64,000 nt of DNA from Symploca sp. SIO1C2 (GTDB taxonomy: Bacteria > Cyanobacteriota > Cyanobacteriia > Cyanobacteriales > Coleofasciculaceae): the NCBI GenBank assembly GCA_010672925.1, contig JAAHFP010000017.1, positions 1 to 64,000 of the forward strand, read 5' to 3'. The position numbers were made by a program, and so were the translations under genes. The notes beneath the pieces are model-generated. The model saw nothing but the letters and a program-made list of their open reading frames with translations, was not told where the DNA came from and did no database searches. Position 1 is the first letter of the stretch. Each line of letters opens with the position of its first letter. Below are positions 17,239 to 26,776 of the stretch, piece by piece.

Positions 17239-19499
17239 TGGAAGAGAAGAAAAACATGGAGATAAGGGAGACCTTTCCTGTTACTAATTCCACTGCTGAT
17301 AATCAGGATAATTATCTTGACTTGCTAGTCTCGATTGAAGCAAATGAGGGTCAATTAAGTTTGCTGATTGGGGTGTGCGATGATATCAATTATCGAAAGG
17401 AAATTATTGCCCGTTACGAGGCTGAAATAGCTCCAAAGATTCCTACCTATCAGGTAACTTTACCCCGAGGAGAACCTAGTTTAAGAGCAGCCCTTGCTCA
17501 ACTAGTGGTAGAACACGAATACCTGTGTCAGGGAGAAAAAGCAGTATTGACGGTGACAGGTGCAGAAAGACTATCCTTTATCAGACGAAATCAAGAACGC
17601 TCAGAACAGGAGATTTTCTTCGGTTACTTACAGTGGACAAGAGAAGCTTTGCGCCAGTTTCCTTATCCAGTTGTCTTGTGGGTTACTCAGCAAATTTTGA
17701 TCAACTTGAGCAAAAAAGCTCCAGATTTTTGGAGTTGGCGCAATGGAGTGTTTCGCTTTCCCTCGAAAAAGACTGCGGCAATATCTAGACGAGAACTCGA
17801 ACCAATCCGCCGTTTTTTGGTGAGTAGGGAATGGTTTGAGAGTGATGAAGATGATAATGATAATCCCTATTTCTTACCAATAGAAGACTTGCAACATTTG
17901 ATTAAGCAGACGGAGGAGCAGAGAGGAGTAAAAGATCCCAGTCTGGCTACTTTTTACCCTAGAGTAGGACAAATTTATCGCAGAAGATTGCAACGGGGTG
18001 AGTTCCAGGATTACCAGCAGGAACAAGCATTGGCAATTGAATATTTTCGCAAAGCTGTTGATTTGCAACAAGAGTTAGGCTTAGAAGAGGACTTGGCTTC
18101 TAACCTCAACAACTTAGCTGGACTATACGAATCTCTTGGAAGTTACAATGAGGCCAAACTTTTGTATGAGCAAGCAATTGAAATCAACAAGCGCTCTTTA
18201 TCGGAAAGCCATCGCTATTTAGCCAACAGCCTCAATTTTCCTAATCGGCTAGTTCCCCCGAAGCATTTTGTGGGGCGAAAATATGACATTCAAATTGCAT
18301 TTGATTGCATTTCGAGTCGAAACCCAGATTATCGAGGTCATCTGGCTCTTTGGGGTGGTCCAGGTGTAGGAAAGTCGTCCTTCCTCAATTATCTAACTGA
18401 TCCTCAAGCTTGGGAGTCTTATGGAGAAGATCCATCTCAAGCAATCATAGTCTATCTCGATTGCTTAGATATCCGTCCCTTCATGCCCTCTAACTTTTGG
18501 CGACAACTGCTGAACCTTCTACAAAATAAGCTTGAGCACAGTACAACTTTACAGTATGAAGTCAATTTGTTACTGGAAAAAGCAGAAGTAAATCACAATG
18601 ACCTCGCAGAAATCTTACAAAAGATAGGAGAACAAGACCAATTCTTGGTACTACTATTGGATAATTATGATGCCGCCCTATATTCCCACGAACATTACAC
18701 AGAAACTTATCTAGAGCACTTCTTGTTCCATTGTCGTTATCTGGCATATAGTTCTGAACAAAGTCGATACCTTTCAATAATTGTTACCTCGTTGCGGCGC
18801 CTCAATGAAATTGGCCCTAAACTCACGCCAGGGAAGTCCCCCTGGTACAACCATTATTTCTTCCACCTGCTTAAGCCATTTACTGATGATGAAGTCGCTG
18901 AACTGTTAGATAGTATTCCAATTACCCCAACCTGGAAAGAGGAAATTCGAGCAATTGCTGATGGTAACCCAACCTTACTCCAAAATGCTCTCTATCGTCT
19001 TTACAGTAAACTGAGGTTGGGTCAAATTCCTGAACCGGAAGCATTAGCCTCTGAGTTGTTGAGTAATAATCAACAGTTTTTCCAACAGATATGGGAACTA
19101 TCCAATGAATTAGAACAAACACTTTTGATGCTTATTGCACTGTCTGCTCTCAAAAGTCGCTTACCTAATAAAAATTTTGATATAGGCGGTATTGAGAATA
19201 TCTTGTCTAACTGGGAAGTGAAATTGATTGACCTGGAAGCATGGGGAGTAATTAGAGAAGAAGTCAAGAATAATAAAAAAATATACTCATTTGCTTCATC
19301 CTTAATGGGGTGGTGGGTAATTCAGAAAGTTTATAATGGTAATGAGGAAGAAATTCAACAGCGAGAGAAAGCCTTTCTCAAGATAATGAGTCACAGAAAA
19401 GTCAATAAATTGACAGGGGCAATTCGCTGGTTATGGCAAAATAGAGAAGTACCGATTAATTTCATGGGATACAGTGTTCGTTCAGTGTTCAGCTCTTAG
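17238..19499 (+). CDS. STAND-type NTPase with degenerate first domain and TPR
   Basis: A 753-aa protein translationally coupled to the preceding ATPase. Residues about 25-200 look like a P-loop domain that has lost the Walker A motif (LSLLIGVCDD where GxxGxGKS is expected). Residues about 235-320 form a short tetratricopeptide stretch (NNLAGLYESLGSYNEAKLLYEQAIEI-type pattern). From about 340, after FVGRKYDIQIAF, there is an active-looking NTPase with GGPGVGKSS (about 374-382) and FLVLLLDNYDAA (about 469). The C-terminus after 600 is helical. The last residues (SVRSVFSS) are encoded by a repeat-like sequence and may be truncated. NTPase plus TPR resembles bacterial NLR-like sensors; no effector domain is evident. 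Confidence 0.65.
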   Translation: MEEKKNMEIRETFPVTNSTADNQDNYLDLLVSIEANEGQLSLLIGVCDDINYRKEIIARYEAEIAPKIPTYQVTLPRGEPSLRAALAQLVVEHEYLCQGEKAVLTVTGAERLSFIRRNQERSEQEIFFGYLQWTREALRQFPYPVVLWVTQQILINLSKKAPDFWSWRNGVFRFPSKKTAAISRRELEPIRRFLVSREWFESDEDDNDNPYFLPIEDLQHLIKQTEEQRGVKDPSLATFYPRVGQIYRRRLQRGEFQDYQQEQALAIEYFRKAVDLQQELGLEEDLASNLNNLAGLYESLGSYNEAKLLYEQAIEINKRSLSESHRYLANSLNFPNRLVPPKHFVGRKYDIQIAFDCISSRNPDYRGHLALWGGPGVGKSSFLNYLTDPQAWESYGEDPSQAIIVYLDCLDIRPFMPSNFWRQLLNLLQNKLEHSTTLQYEVNLLLEKAEVNHNDLAEILQKIGEQDQFLVLLLDNYDAALYSHEHYTETYLEHFLFHCRYLAYSSEQSRYLSIIVTSLRRLNEIGPKLTPGKSPWYNHYFFHLLKPFTDDEVAELLDSIPITPTWKEEIRAIADGNPTLLQNALYRLYSKLRLGQIPEPEALASELLSNNQQFFQQIWELSNELEQTLLMLIALSALKSRLPNKNFDIGGIENILSNWEVKLIDLEAWGVIREEVKNNKKIYSFASSLMGWWVIQKVYNGNEEEIQQREKAFLKIMSHRKVNKLTGAIRWLWQNREVPINFMGYSVRSVFSS

Positions 19500-19545
19500 C
19501 TGACAGTTTTTATGGTTAGATTTTAATTCAGGAGAGAAGCATCTT

Positions 19546-20781
19546 ATGACTGAGCGTGCCTACGATGTGATCCTTTATGGTGCTACGGGTTTTGTTGGCA
19601 AACAAACGGTACAGTATTTCGCCGACTATGCTCCTACTAAGGTCGTCCGCTGGGCAATTGCCGGACGCGATCGCCAAAAATTAGAATCTGTCAAAGCTCA
19701 AGTTGGAACTGGAGCCAATTCAGCTGACATTTTGGTTGCAGATAGCTACAACCAATCGGCGGTGGATGAAATGGTAGCTCAAACCCATGTGCTGCTTAAT
19801 ACAGCAGGTCCTTTTGCTCTCTATGGCACTTCCATTGTTGATGCTTGTGTGCGATCGCGCACCCACTACGTTGATATTACTGGAGAAACCCCGTGGGTAA
19901 AAACTCTGATTGACCGTTATCACGAGAAAGCTGCTGCGGAGGGAACCAAAATCATCCCCTTCTGTGGTTTCGATTCCGTTCCCTCGGATTTGGGAACCTA
20001 TTTGATGGTTCGCTACATGCAGCAAGAACTCAATGTATCCTGTAAGGAAGTGAAAGCCTACTTTCAAGCATTTGGAGGCTTTAATGGAGGAACCTTAGCC
20101 TCTGCCCTTAACCTCCATGAGTCAGGACAGTGGTCTCAAATTAGAGAGGGATTTCTCCTCAACCCTCCCGGAAGCTATTCTCCAGAAGAGATTCAGGATA
20201 ATCTAGACCCCCAATCTCCCTACTATGAGCAGGACCTGAAAACCTGGACTGCCCCCTTTGTTATGGGACCAATCAATACGCGGGTTGTACGTCGTAGTAA
20301 AGCTTTATATGAGCAGTGGCAAACTCCCTATGGTGCTGAGTTCAGCTATCAAGAATACTTCAAGTTTGATCAACCCCTAGCTTGGTTCCAGGCAACCGGA
20401 GTAACAGCGATGATGGGGTTATTTGGAACCATGATGGAGCAACCAATGCTGCGGCCATTGTTCAAATCCTTTATACCACAACCCGGTGCTGGTCCATCGG
20501 AGAAAACCATGAATAAAGGCTGGTTCCGCTGTGAACTCCTGGGGAAAACTAGGGATGGGCGTCTGGTTAAGGGACTGATTCAAGATCAAGGTGATCCAGG
20601 AAACCGAGCCACCGTTAAGTTTCTCTGCGAATCCGCACTGACGTTAGCATTACATCAAGATGCATTACCCGGTGGGCGATCTCGCGGCGGCATTTTAACT
20701 CCTGCAACGGGTTTGGGTGATGCTCTAGCAAATCTCTTACGTCAAGCGGGAATGACTATGGAGATCAAAGCAGAATATTAA
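19546..20781 (+). CDS. Saccharopine dehydrogenase NADP-binding family protein
   Basis: A 411-aa oxidoreductase. It begins with the dinucleotide-binding motif DVILYGATGFVGKQ (6-19), then WAIAGRDRQKLE and LNTAGPFALYG. This matches the saccharopine-dehydrogenase-like / trans-acting enoyl reductase group (as in mycobacterial Rv2449c-type proteins). The cyanobacterial role is not established; a lipid or polyketide reduction is possible. A ribosome binding site (caggagag) lies upstream of the ATG. Confidence 0.85.
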   Translation: MTERAYDVILYGATGFVGKQTVQYFADYAPTKVVRWAIAGRDRQKLESVKAQVGTGANSADILVADSYNQSAVDEMVAQTHVLLNTAGPFALYGTSIVDACVRSRTHYVDITGETPWVKTLIDRYHEKAAAEGTKIIPFCGFDSVPSDLGTYLMVRYMQQELNVSCKEVKAYFQAFGGFNGGTLASALNLHESGQWSQIREGFLLNPPGSYSPEEIQDNLDPQSPYYEQDLKTWTAPFVMGPINTRVVRRSKALYEQWQTPYGAEFSYQEYFKFDQPLAWFQATGVTAMMGLFGTMMEQPMLRPLFKSFIPQPGAGPSEKTMNKGWFRCELLGKTRDGRLVKGLIQDQGDPGNRATVKFLCESALTLALHQDALPGGRSRGGILTPATGLGDALANLLRQAGMTMEIKAEY

Positions 20782-20793
20782 ACCCTGTTTCCG

Positions 20794-20850
20794 GCTTTTT
20801 TTTGGACTGAAGTCCTACTACTGCTTATTACTTATTCAGCAAACCCTAAG
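20794..20850. repeat. Dispersed ~55-bp repeat with GGACT(GA)AGTCC palindrome
   Basis: This stretch, containing ggactgaagtcc and cttattacttattcagc, matches in inverted orientation the sequence at 63462-63511, and in part 191-221. It lies at the 3' ends of two convergent genes and could double as a terminator because a run of eight T precedes the palindrome. Confidence 0.65.
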
Positions 20851-21877
20851 TATGAGGTCGATATTCAAACATAGCCCTGATTACTCCATGATCTGAAGTG
20901 CCGTCTTCCTTATGGTTATCTTGATTTAGATGATCATTGCTCACTTCCATTCCCTTGAAAGCCCACAACCGCTGGCGAGAGTTATCATAGAACTCTTGGG
21001 AAACTAAAATATGGTCTAATGATTCCCGCAGATTCTGATAAATATGGGTATAGTAGACATCGCGATCGCTTCGATACTGCTGTAGTGTAGCTAAGGAATA
21101 GAGGTCAACATCACTGCCACCTTTGTTCAAACCGCTGAGAATGTAATTGGGTTGACCGGTAATAATATTGAGTGTATTGCTGTGCTGAGCATCATTGAAA
21201 TCTCCAAGGACGATTACTGGCTCATCTGTTCCTTTGGTTTTCTCAGTTAAAATCATCCGTAACGCAGTAGCCTCAGCTGTCCTTCTAATAGTAGAAATAG
21301 AGGCACCAATCGCTTCCTGATGTTGTTTGTAATAGTCCTTATCGTTTTGATACCAGTCTTCCGAGGCGATTCTTGTCGGTGATTTAGACTTAAAATGCAC
21401 CACATAAACCGAGATTTCTTTGCTATCAGCTCTCGGATGAACTTTAAAGTGTAGAATCGGTCGTGAGAAACTATCAATCTTAACTGATATCTCCGATGTC
21501 TGCTGGTCTCCACCACCACTTTGTAGGATGAATTTATCAGGAAACTGCTCAATCCACTCCGGTTCCCCCACCAGGATATCCTTTTTTACAGCTCCACCAC
21601 AGACAATCTTTTGCCCAGAATGTCCCTTTGGTACCAGAAGCTGATAGTTGCTTAGCTCTTGGTGGTCAAAAACATCCTCAATTGCTCCCTGATGCCAAAG
21701 CTCCTGAAAACCCCAAACATCCGCTGGATTGTTCACAATTATAGTGCTTGTCCAATCTAGCTTCCGCTGATACGCTTTTGCATCCCACCCATCGGAGTCT
21801 GAATAAATCGGCAAACCTGGGCGGTTAAGATTGTATAAGTTGAATGTCGCAATAGAAAATTTAGTTCGTCCAGCCAC
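20846..21877 (-). CDS. Endonuclease/exonuclease/phosphatase family protein
   Basis: A 343-aa member of the EEP (DNase I-like) superfamily. ATFNLYNLNRP (about 9-19) is the N-terminal metal-site strand. FQELWH (about 58-63) gives the catalytic glutamate, VLGDFND (about 219-225) the Asp/Asn pair, and TSDHGVIRA near the C-terminus the SDH motif. Substrates in this fold include DNA, phosphoinositides and sphingomyelin, so the target is open. No signal peptide is visible. It converges on the saccharopine-dehydrogenase-like gene. Confidence 0.85.
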   Translation of the reverse strand: MAGRTKFSIATFNLYNLNRPGLPIYSDSDGWDAKAYQRKLDWTSTIIVNNPADVWGFQELWHQGAIEDVFDHQELSNYQLLVPKGHSGQKIVCGGAVKKDILVGEPEWIEQFPDKFILQSGGGDQQTSEISVKIDSFSRPILHFKVHPRADSKEISVYVVHFKSKSPTRIASEDWYQNDKDYYKQHQEAIGASISTIRRTAEATALRMILTEKTKGTDEPVIVLGDFNDAQHSNTLNIITGQPNYILSGLNKGGSDVDLYSLATLQQYRSDRDVYYTHIYQNLRESLDHILVSQEFYDNSRQRLWAFKGMEVSNDHLNQDNHKEDGTSDHGVIRAMFEYRPHT

Positions 21878-21945
21878 AATATCCTTTTTTAGATGCTAAA
21901 TTTACTATCTTGTTGCCTAACTTGTAATTAGAGGGAATAAGTAAC

Positions 21946-21968
21946 AGGCAAGATGCCTGTTCCACAAA
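21946..21968. repeat. Single copy of the 32-bp palindromic repeat core
   Basis: It contains acaggcaagatgcctgttcc followed by acaaa, the same core as the eight-unit array upstream of nadB. Confidence 0.75.
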
Positions 21969-22107
21969 GAACTGATGGAGGTGTTATTTGTTATTTGTTG
22001 TTTGCGATCGCGCTACAGCTAGTCTGAAGAGATGGAGATGCGAATCAGTTTCTTAGATTTTTAATATAGCGTTTCTCATTATTTTTGAGCTACACTTCAA
22101 ACTCTCA

Positions 22108-22141
22108 AAGTCCCCCTTGGTAAGGGGGATTTAGGGGGATC
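22108..22141. repeat. Palindromic dispersed repeat (aaagtccccctt...aagggggat)
   Basis: A stem formed by tcccccttg / aagggggat, followed by ttagggggat. A second copy lies at 25574-25607. It lies directly after the thrS stop (minus strand) and could serve as its terminator. Confidence 0.65.
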
Positions 22142-22146
22142 TACCG

Positions 22147-23964
22147 CTAGAAATTCTCCCGATTAGCGATCGCATTTGTCATTTTTTCCAGTACCTCTGT
22201 GACTGCAATGCTACCCAATTCCCCAGCGGCACGGGTACGAATACTCAAGGAATTGGATTCTACTTCTTTTGCTCCCACTACTGCCATAACTGGGATTTTT
22301 GCTTTCTCTGCATTGCGAATTGACTTACCTAATCGTTCTCCGCTAGCATCAGCTTCAGCTCTAATACCAAGGATGCGCATTTTCTGAGCTACTTCTTGAA
22401 TAAAGGGTAACTGTACGGCACTAACTGGTATCAATATTACTTGTACCGGTGCTAACCAGAAAGGGAAGTCTCCAGCATATTCCTCAATTAAAATACCAAT
22501 CAGCCTTTCTAAGGAACCAAAAGGCGCACGGTGAATCATTATCGGGCGTTTGCGGATGCCATCTTCAGCAACATACTCTAACTCAAATCGCTCTGGCAAA
22601 TTGTAATCTACTTGTACCGTACCCAACTGCCACTCTCGATCTAGAGCATCGTGGAAGATAAAATCTAGCTTCGGACCATAAAATGCGGCTTCTCCTAATG
22701 CTTCAAAGGAGTTCATCCCCAAAGTTTGGACAGCACGACGGATTGCTCCTTCTGCCTTATCCCAAGCTTCGTCAGAACCAATGTACTTATCAGAAGCTGG
22801 GTCACGGAAACTTAATCTGGCTTGGAAATTCTTCAGTTGTAGGCTCTTAAACACCGATAAGATTAAGTCTACAACGTTGAGGAACTCTTGATCTAACTGT
22901 TCTGGAGTCACAAATAGGTGAGAATCATCTACCGTGAAGCCTCGCACCCGGGTCAAACCCCCAAGTTGTCCAGATTGTTCATAGCGATAAACAGTACCAA
23001 ACTCCGCTAACCGCATTGGTAGTTCCCGATAGGAGCGCAATTCATTCTTATATATTTGAATGTGGAAAGGACAATTCATTGGCTTGAGGACAAAACCTTG
23101 TTCTAAAGCAGCAGCCTCTTCATCCTCTGCCATCATCGGGAACATATCTTCTTTGTAGTTTTGCCAGTGGCCTGATACTTTAAACAAATCTACTCGACCA
23201 ATATGGGGAGTTACTACCGGCAGATAACCCCTTTTCAGCTGTTCTTGTTTGAGGAAATCTTCTAGTACAGAGCGTAACACTGTTCCTTTAGGTGTCCACA
23301 AAGGCAATCCTGGTCCGACAGAGTCAGAAAAGAGAAATAGTCCCAATTCCTTACCCAGCTTGCGGTGATCCCTTTTGAGAGCTTCTTGCTTACGCCGCTT
23401 ATATTCCGCCAGCTGTTCCGGCGTCTCCCAAGCAGTACCATAGATGCGTTGAAGCTGTTGTTTATTTTCATCGCCGCGCCAATAAGCACCAGCGACAGTT
23501 TCTAATTCAATTGCCTTGGGGTTAATGTCTCCAGTATTGTCTACATGGGGTCCTGCACACAAGTCCCACCAATCTTCTCCTAGAGAATAAATTGAAATCG
23601 GGTCTTCTAGGTCTTCCAGGATTTCTAGCTTGTAAGGTTCATTGATTTCCTGAATGCGGCGTTGTGCTTCCTTCCGACTTACCTCTTCCCGAATTAGAGG
23701 CAACTTGCGCTTGAGGATTTTGACCATCTCTTTTTTAATGGTCTTTAGGTCTTGCTCGGTAAATGGTTCTGGCTTGTCGAAGTCGTAATAAAAACCATTC
23801 TCAATCCAAGGACCAATTGTCACCTGAGCCTCTGGAAAGAGCTTCTGCACTGCCATTGCCATGACATGGGAGGTAGTGTGACGAATCTTTTTTAATGACT
23901 CAGACTCACTAGTACGGGGCAGATAAATTTTCTCTGGCTGCTCATTCGGTAAGGCGTTAGACAT
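22147..23964 (-). CDS. thrS: Threonyl-tRNA synthetase
   Basis: Class II synthetase of 605 aa from the ATG at 23964; a TTG two codons earlier is better spaced from an AAGGAA sequence. It charges tRNA-Thr. The N-terminal TGS domain of longer ThrS proteins is absent, as usual in cyanobacteria; the protein begins with the editing domain (IRHTTSHVMAMAVQKLFP). The catalytic core shows MNCPFHIQIYK with zinc-ligand cysteine and histidine. Motif 2 is RYEQSGQLGGLTRVRGFTVDD. The C-terminal anticodon domain starts at about 500. No T-box leader is visible. Confidence 0.97.
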   Translation of the reverse strand: MSNALPNEQPEKIYLPRTSESESLKKIRHTTSHVMAMAVQKLFPEAQVTIGPWIENGFYYDFDKPEPFTEQDLKTIKKEMVKILKRKLPLIREEVSRKEAQRRIQEINEPYKLEILEDLEDPISIYSLGEDWWDLCAGPHVDNTGDINPKAIELETVAGAYWRGDENKQQLQRIYGTAWETPEQLAEYKRRKQEALKRDHRKLGKELGLFLFSDSVGPGLPLWTPKGTVLRSVLEDFLKQEQLKRGYLPVVTPHIGRVDLFKVSGHWQNYKEDMFPMMAEDEEAAALEQGFVLKPMNCPFHIQIYKNELRSYRELPMRLAEFGTVYRYEQSGQLGGLTRVRGFTVDDSHLFVTPEQLDQEFLNVVDLILSVFKSLQLKNFQARLSFRDPASDKYIGSDEAWDKAEGAIRRAVQTLGMNSFEALGEAAFYGPKLDFIFHDALDREWQLGTVQVDYNLPERFELEYVAEDGIRKRPIMIHRAPFGSLERLIGILIEEYAGDFPFWLAPVQVILIPVSAVQLPFIQEVAQKMRILGIRAEADASGERLGKSIRNAEKAKIPVMAVVGAKEVESNSLSIRTRAAGELGSIAVTEVLEKMTNAIANRENF

Positions 23965-24162
23965 CGGCAACTGTTTCCTTGGGTCGGTTGTCTAGGTTTG
24001 ATTCTCCCTAATTCCATGATACAGAGGTTGTGTGGCTTTGAGCCTTCAGTGTCCCTCAACTTCCCCATTCCTTTTTTTATGAAAAATATTGCAACTTTTT
24101 ATGAAGAAATGTCAAAATAGTTCAAATAACCATTAAGCAAAATAATCTAATTTAAAGATCTA

Positions 24163-24516
24163 ATGTCCCAGCCCCAACCCACAGAAAAAGAGTTACTCCA
24201 GAACCTGCTACCACCTTTACTCGACGATTTTCAATATTGGTTTTCGCGATCGCGTTCTTTACTAGAATCAGAAGAGATTACTTTTCTGAGCCAACAGGAG
24301 CAAACTGATTTACTGGCAAGGGTTAAGCAAGCTCAGCAAGAAGTCAGTACAGCTCAGATGCTCTTTCAGGCAACCGGTAGACAAGTCGGTTTGGAAGTGG
24401 CTACTTTGATGCCTTGGCATCAGTTAGTTGGCGATTGCTGGCAAGTGGCGATGCAGTGGCGCTCTTTGAAGTCAAAGCCAACAAAGTTACCAAACTCACG
24501 AGAGGAACAAATTTGA
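24163..24516 (+). CDS. DUF2605 family protein
   Basis: A 117-aa cyanobacterial protein of unknown function. Recognisable features are LLQNLLPPLLDDFQYWFSRS near the N-terminus, a Q/A-rich helix and LMPWHQLVGDCW. It is soluble and predicted helical. DUF2605 genes commonly sit next to DUF2973 genes in cyanobacteria, as here (97-bp gap), which suggests a shared role. Confidence 0.75.
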   Translation: MSQPQPTEKELLQNLLPPLLDDFQYWFSRSRSLLESEEITFLSQQEQTDLLARVKQAQQEVSTAQMLFQATGRQVGLEVATLMPWHQLVGDCWQVAMQWRSLKSKPTKLPNSREEQI

Positions 24517-24612
24517 TAAGCTAAATTAACCAACGGATAGAAAAGCTATTTCTGTTCACAATCTAGAAAAGAAACTTAACAATCAAAGCTATTTAGCCCA
24601 TAGGAGAGTGAG

Positions 24613-24930
24613 ATGTTACACCTAATTTATTTGATAGCCTTTACAGCGATCGCTTTTCTCGCGGTCACAAATTTAATTCGGAACCTGTTTACCTTAAGTA
24701 TGGAATCTCAGCGTCATTATTCCAAAGCCAGAAAGCCAGCAACGCAAGATTCTCAATCTAGATCTAACTCTTTGTTGCACCCAGAACTTTTGGATGAAAC
24801 TGGCAAGCCAATTAATGAACCACTTTTAGTCATGCGCTCATTAACCGTTGAAGATGCTCGTCAACAATTAGACGCCCTCTACAATTCCTCTCCAGGCAAC
24901 GGCAATACTGGTAAGCAAGAGGAGATTTGA
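24613..24930 (+). CDS. DUF2973 family membrane protein
   Basis: A 105-aa protein with one N-terminal membrane segment (LIYLIAFTAIAFLAVTNLI, about 4-22). A soluble tail contains LLHPELLDETGKPINEPLL and MRSLTVEDARQQLDALY. This is the DUF2973 pattern of cyanobacteria. A ribosome binding site (aggagag) precedes the ATG. Function is unknown; it probably works with the DUF2605 protein upstream. Confidence 0.75.
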   Translation: MLHLIYLIAFTAIAFLAVTNLIRNLFTLSMESQRHYSKARKPATQDSQSRSNSLLHPELLDETGKPINEPLLVMRSLTVEDARQQLDALYNSSPGNGNTGKQEEI

Positions 24931-24989
24931 GATTTCTCTCTTTTTCTGAGGAGATGGGGGAGACAAGGGAAACAAGAAGGAATTAAATA

Positions 24990-25060
24990 TACCAATTCCC
25001 AATTCCCAATTCCCAATTCCCAATTCTTAATTCTTAATTCTTAATTCTTAATTCCCAACG
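24990..25060. repeat. Heptamer tandem repeats (caattcc / taattct)
   Basis: About four copies of 'caattcc' and four of 'ttaattc' fill the DUF2973-smpB gap and end 11 bp before the smpB ATG. Confidence 0.8.
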
Positions 25061-25525
25061 ATGAGCGATAAGGGTGAAGGTTACAAAGTAATTAGTGATA
25101 ATCGACAAGCTCGTTTCCGCTACGAAGTTTTAGAGACTTATGAGGCAGGGATTGAGTTAAAGGGAACAGAAGTTAAGTCAATTCGTGAGGGCAAAGTCAA
25201 TCTAAGAGATGGCTATGCCCTGATTCGTGGTAGCGAAGCTTGGCTACTCAATGTGCATATTTCTCCTTTCCTCAAAAGTAGTGATTATTTTAATCATGAG
25301 CCCCGTCGCACCCGCCGACTATTGCTGCATAAAAAGGAAATTCGTAAGCTGATTGGTAAGGTAGAACAGCAGGGTTTAACTCTAGTTCCTTTAAAAATGT
25401 ACCTTAAGCGAGGCATGGTTAAGGTAGTGATTGGTCTTGCTAAAGGGAAAAAGCTCCATGACAAGCGGGAAACTCTCAAGAAGCGTCAGGATCAGCGAGA
25501 TATGGAACGAGCGATGAAGCGTTAG
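25061..25525 (+). CDS. smpB: SsrA-binding protein SmpB
   Basis: SmpB, 154 aa, binds tmRNA and delivers it to stalled ribosomes for trans-translation. Typical features: FRYEVLETYEAGIELKGTEVKS (about 19-40), KVNLRDGYA, and the basic tail GKKLHDKRETLKKRQDQRD that mimics the anticodon arm in the decoding centre. No ssrA gene was recognised in the window. Heptamer repeats lie immediately upstream and no obvious Shine-Dalgarno sequence is seen. Confidence 0.96.
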   Translation: MSDKGEGYKVISDNRQARFRYEVLETYEAGIELKGTEVKSIREGKVNLRDGYALIRGSEAWLLNVHISPFLKSSDYFNHEPRRTRRLLLHKKEIRKLIGKVEQQGLTLVPLKMYLKRGMVKVVIGLAKGKKLHDKRETLKKRQDQRDMERAMKR

Positions 25526-25573
25526 TTGTTGGTTGTTTGGGAATTAGTTACGTATGGGATAATCTATTTAACC

Positions 25574-25607
25574 TCAAAGTCCCCCTTTCCAAGGGGGATT
25601 TAGGGGG
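25574..25607. repeat. Palindromic dispersed repeat (second copy)
   Basis: The stem ccccctttccaaggggg is followed by atttaggggg, closely matching the copy at 22108-22141. It may act as the smpB terminator. Confidence 0.65.
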
Positions 25608-25742
25608 CTCAACAATTTACCTCACAGATTTGAGAATTGCGATAGATTGAGCTCAATACGAAAAATCCTCATACCGGTGTGTAGTTAAAAGAGTAGCTAG
25701 AAAATCTCATCAGTCCCATACTGATTGGAGGAGTAGCAAACT

Positions 25743-26339
25743 ATGCAACTTTTACCCCGCGATACCTTTACTATTCAATCTCACAAATCCCTTCCAGAGG
25801 TTATTGAACGACTCAAAGAGCACATCGAAGCCCCCAAAGCAATTCGATGGCATTTTTCTCACAACCATGCTCCCTATGAAGGTACTATCTCAAGTTCTGG
25901 ATTTGAGATCCGTCGCATTATTGACTACCGCAACTCGTTTTTACCCAATATTCGGGGAAGATTTGATTCGTCATCAGCGGGAACACGGATTCGTATTACG
26001 ATGGGGTTGCATCCCTTTGTAATTGCCTTCTTAATTTTTTGGAACTCTGTATGGTACAGCGTATCCATCCCCCATTTTTTGTTTGGAGCCCTCTCTGGTG
26101 ATATAGATACTTTTATTGCTATGCAGGCTGTAGTACTGCCGATTGTCTTATTATTTGTATTCTGGTGTTGGTTTTGGTATGAGGCACATCGCAGCCGTCA
26201 GGAATTAGAACAGCTCCTTCTCGGAGAAGTACTTGGGAAGTCAGCTTCTGGTAAGCTAGTACGTCCAAGAACTTTCAAGATTTTGGCAATTATCACTATT
26301 GTTCTCTGGAATGCGGTTTTTTTGTATTTTTTATTGTAG
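25743..26339 (+). CDS. Conserved-looking two-TM membrane protein, unknown
   Basis: A 198-aa protein that I do not recognise. Residues 1-85 are a soluble N-terminal domain with a plausible alpha/beta pattern (HKSLPEVIERLKEHIEAPK, YEGTISSSGFEIRRIIDYR). Membrane segments lie at about 89-110 and 127-150. After a helical loop with QELEQLL, a last hydrophobic stretch is at 180-198. A strong GGAGGAG (25727-25733) nine bases upstream supports the ATG. It probably sits in the inner or thylakoid membrane. Confidence 0.7.
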   Translation: MQLLPRDTFTIQSHKSLPEVIERLKEHIEAPKAIRWHFSHNHAPYEGTISSSGFEIRRIIDYRNSFLPNIRGRFDSSSAGTRIRITMGLHPFVIAFLIFWNSVWYSVSIPHFLFGALSGDIDTFIAMQAVVLPIVLLFVFWCWFWYEAHRSRQELEQLLLGEVLGKSASGKLVRPRTFKILAIITIVLWNAVFLYFLL

Positions 26340-26776
26340 AGAGACTTGCCATGGCGAGTGTTGCTCAAGATCTCAAAAGGAGACTGGGTGACTTTAATTG
26401 GGATATTTTTTTATTTGGAAGTCCCTTTGTCTAGTGAACAAAGGATGTCATTGCTTATGATAGCAAAGAGCGCTCGTGTGTTTACAGATTGATAGAGGTG
26501 AATAATCACAAATACCTTGATTTAACAGTACTTTCGACCTCCCTAACACCTAACACCCATTGGTGACAAGTTAAGGCAAAAATGCCGTTGTCAAGGGAGC
26601 TGGGGAAGCTGTGGGAGCTGAGGAAGAAGAATACAATTTTTCCGACTCCTTGGATTTTTCCATATATAGAGTCTTTTTTAGCACCATTACATCATATATG
26701 GGAGTTAACAAAATGCACGACCCTTTAACTTGTCACTAATACCTAACACCTGCGTAAAGCGCTATAAAATTCCCAA
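26340..26776. other. Intergenic region with repeats and a MITE-like element
   Basis: 437 bp without a gene. It holds a (g)ggagctgaggaag-type purine repeat near 26598-26630, 'cctaacacc' repeats near 26541-26558 and 26739-26750, and the inverted-repeat element listed separately. Confidence 0.5.
26561..26738. mobile_element. Putative MITE, ~178 bp
   Basis: Imperfect terminal inverted repeats (GGTGACAAGTTAAGG at 26562-26576; CCTTTAACTTGTCACT at 26722-26737) bound a non-coding AT-rich interior. On both sides lies 'ctaacacc', so the element appears inserted within a pre-existing repeat. No transposase is encoded. Confidence 0.45.
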
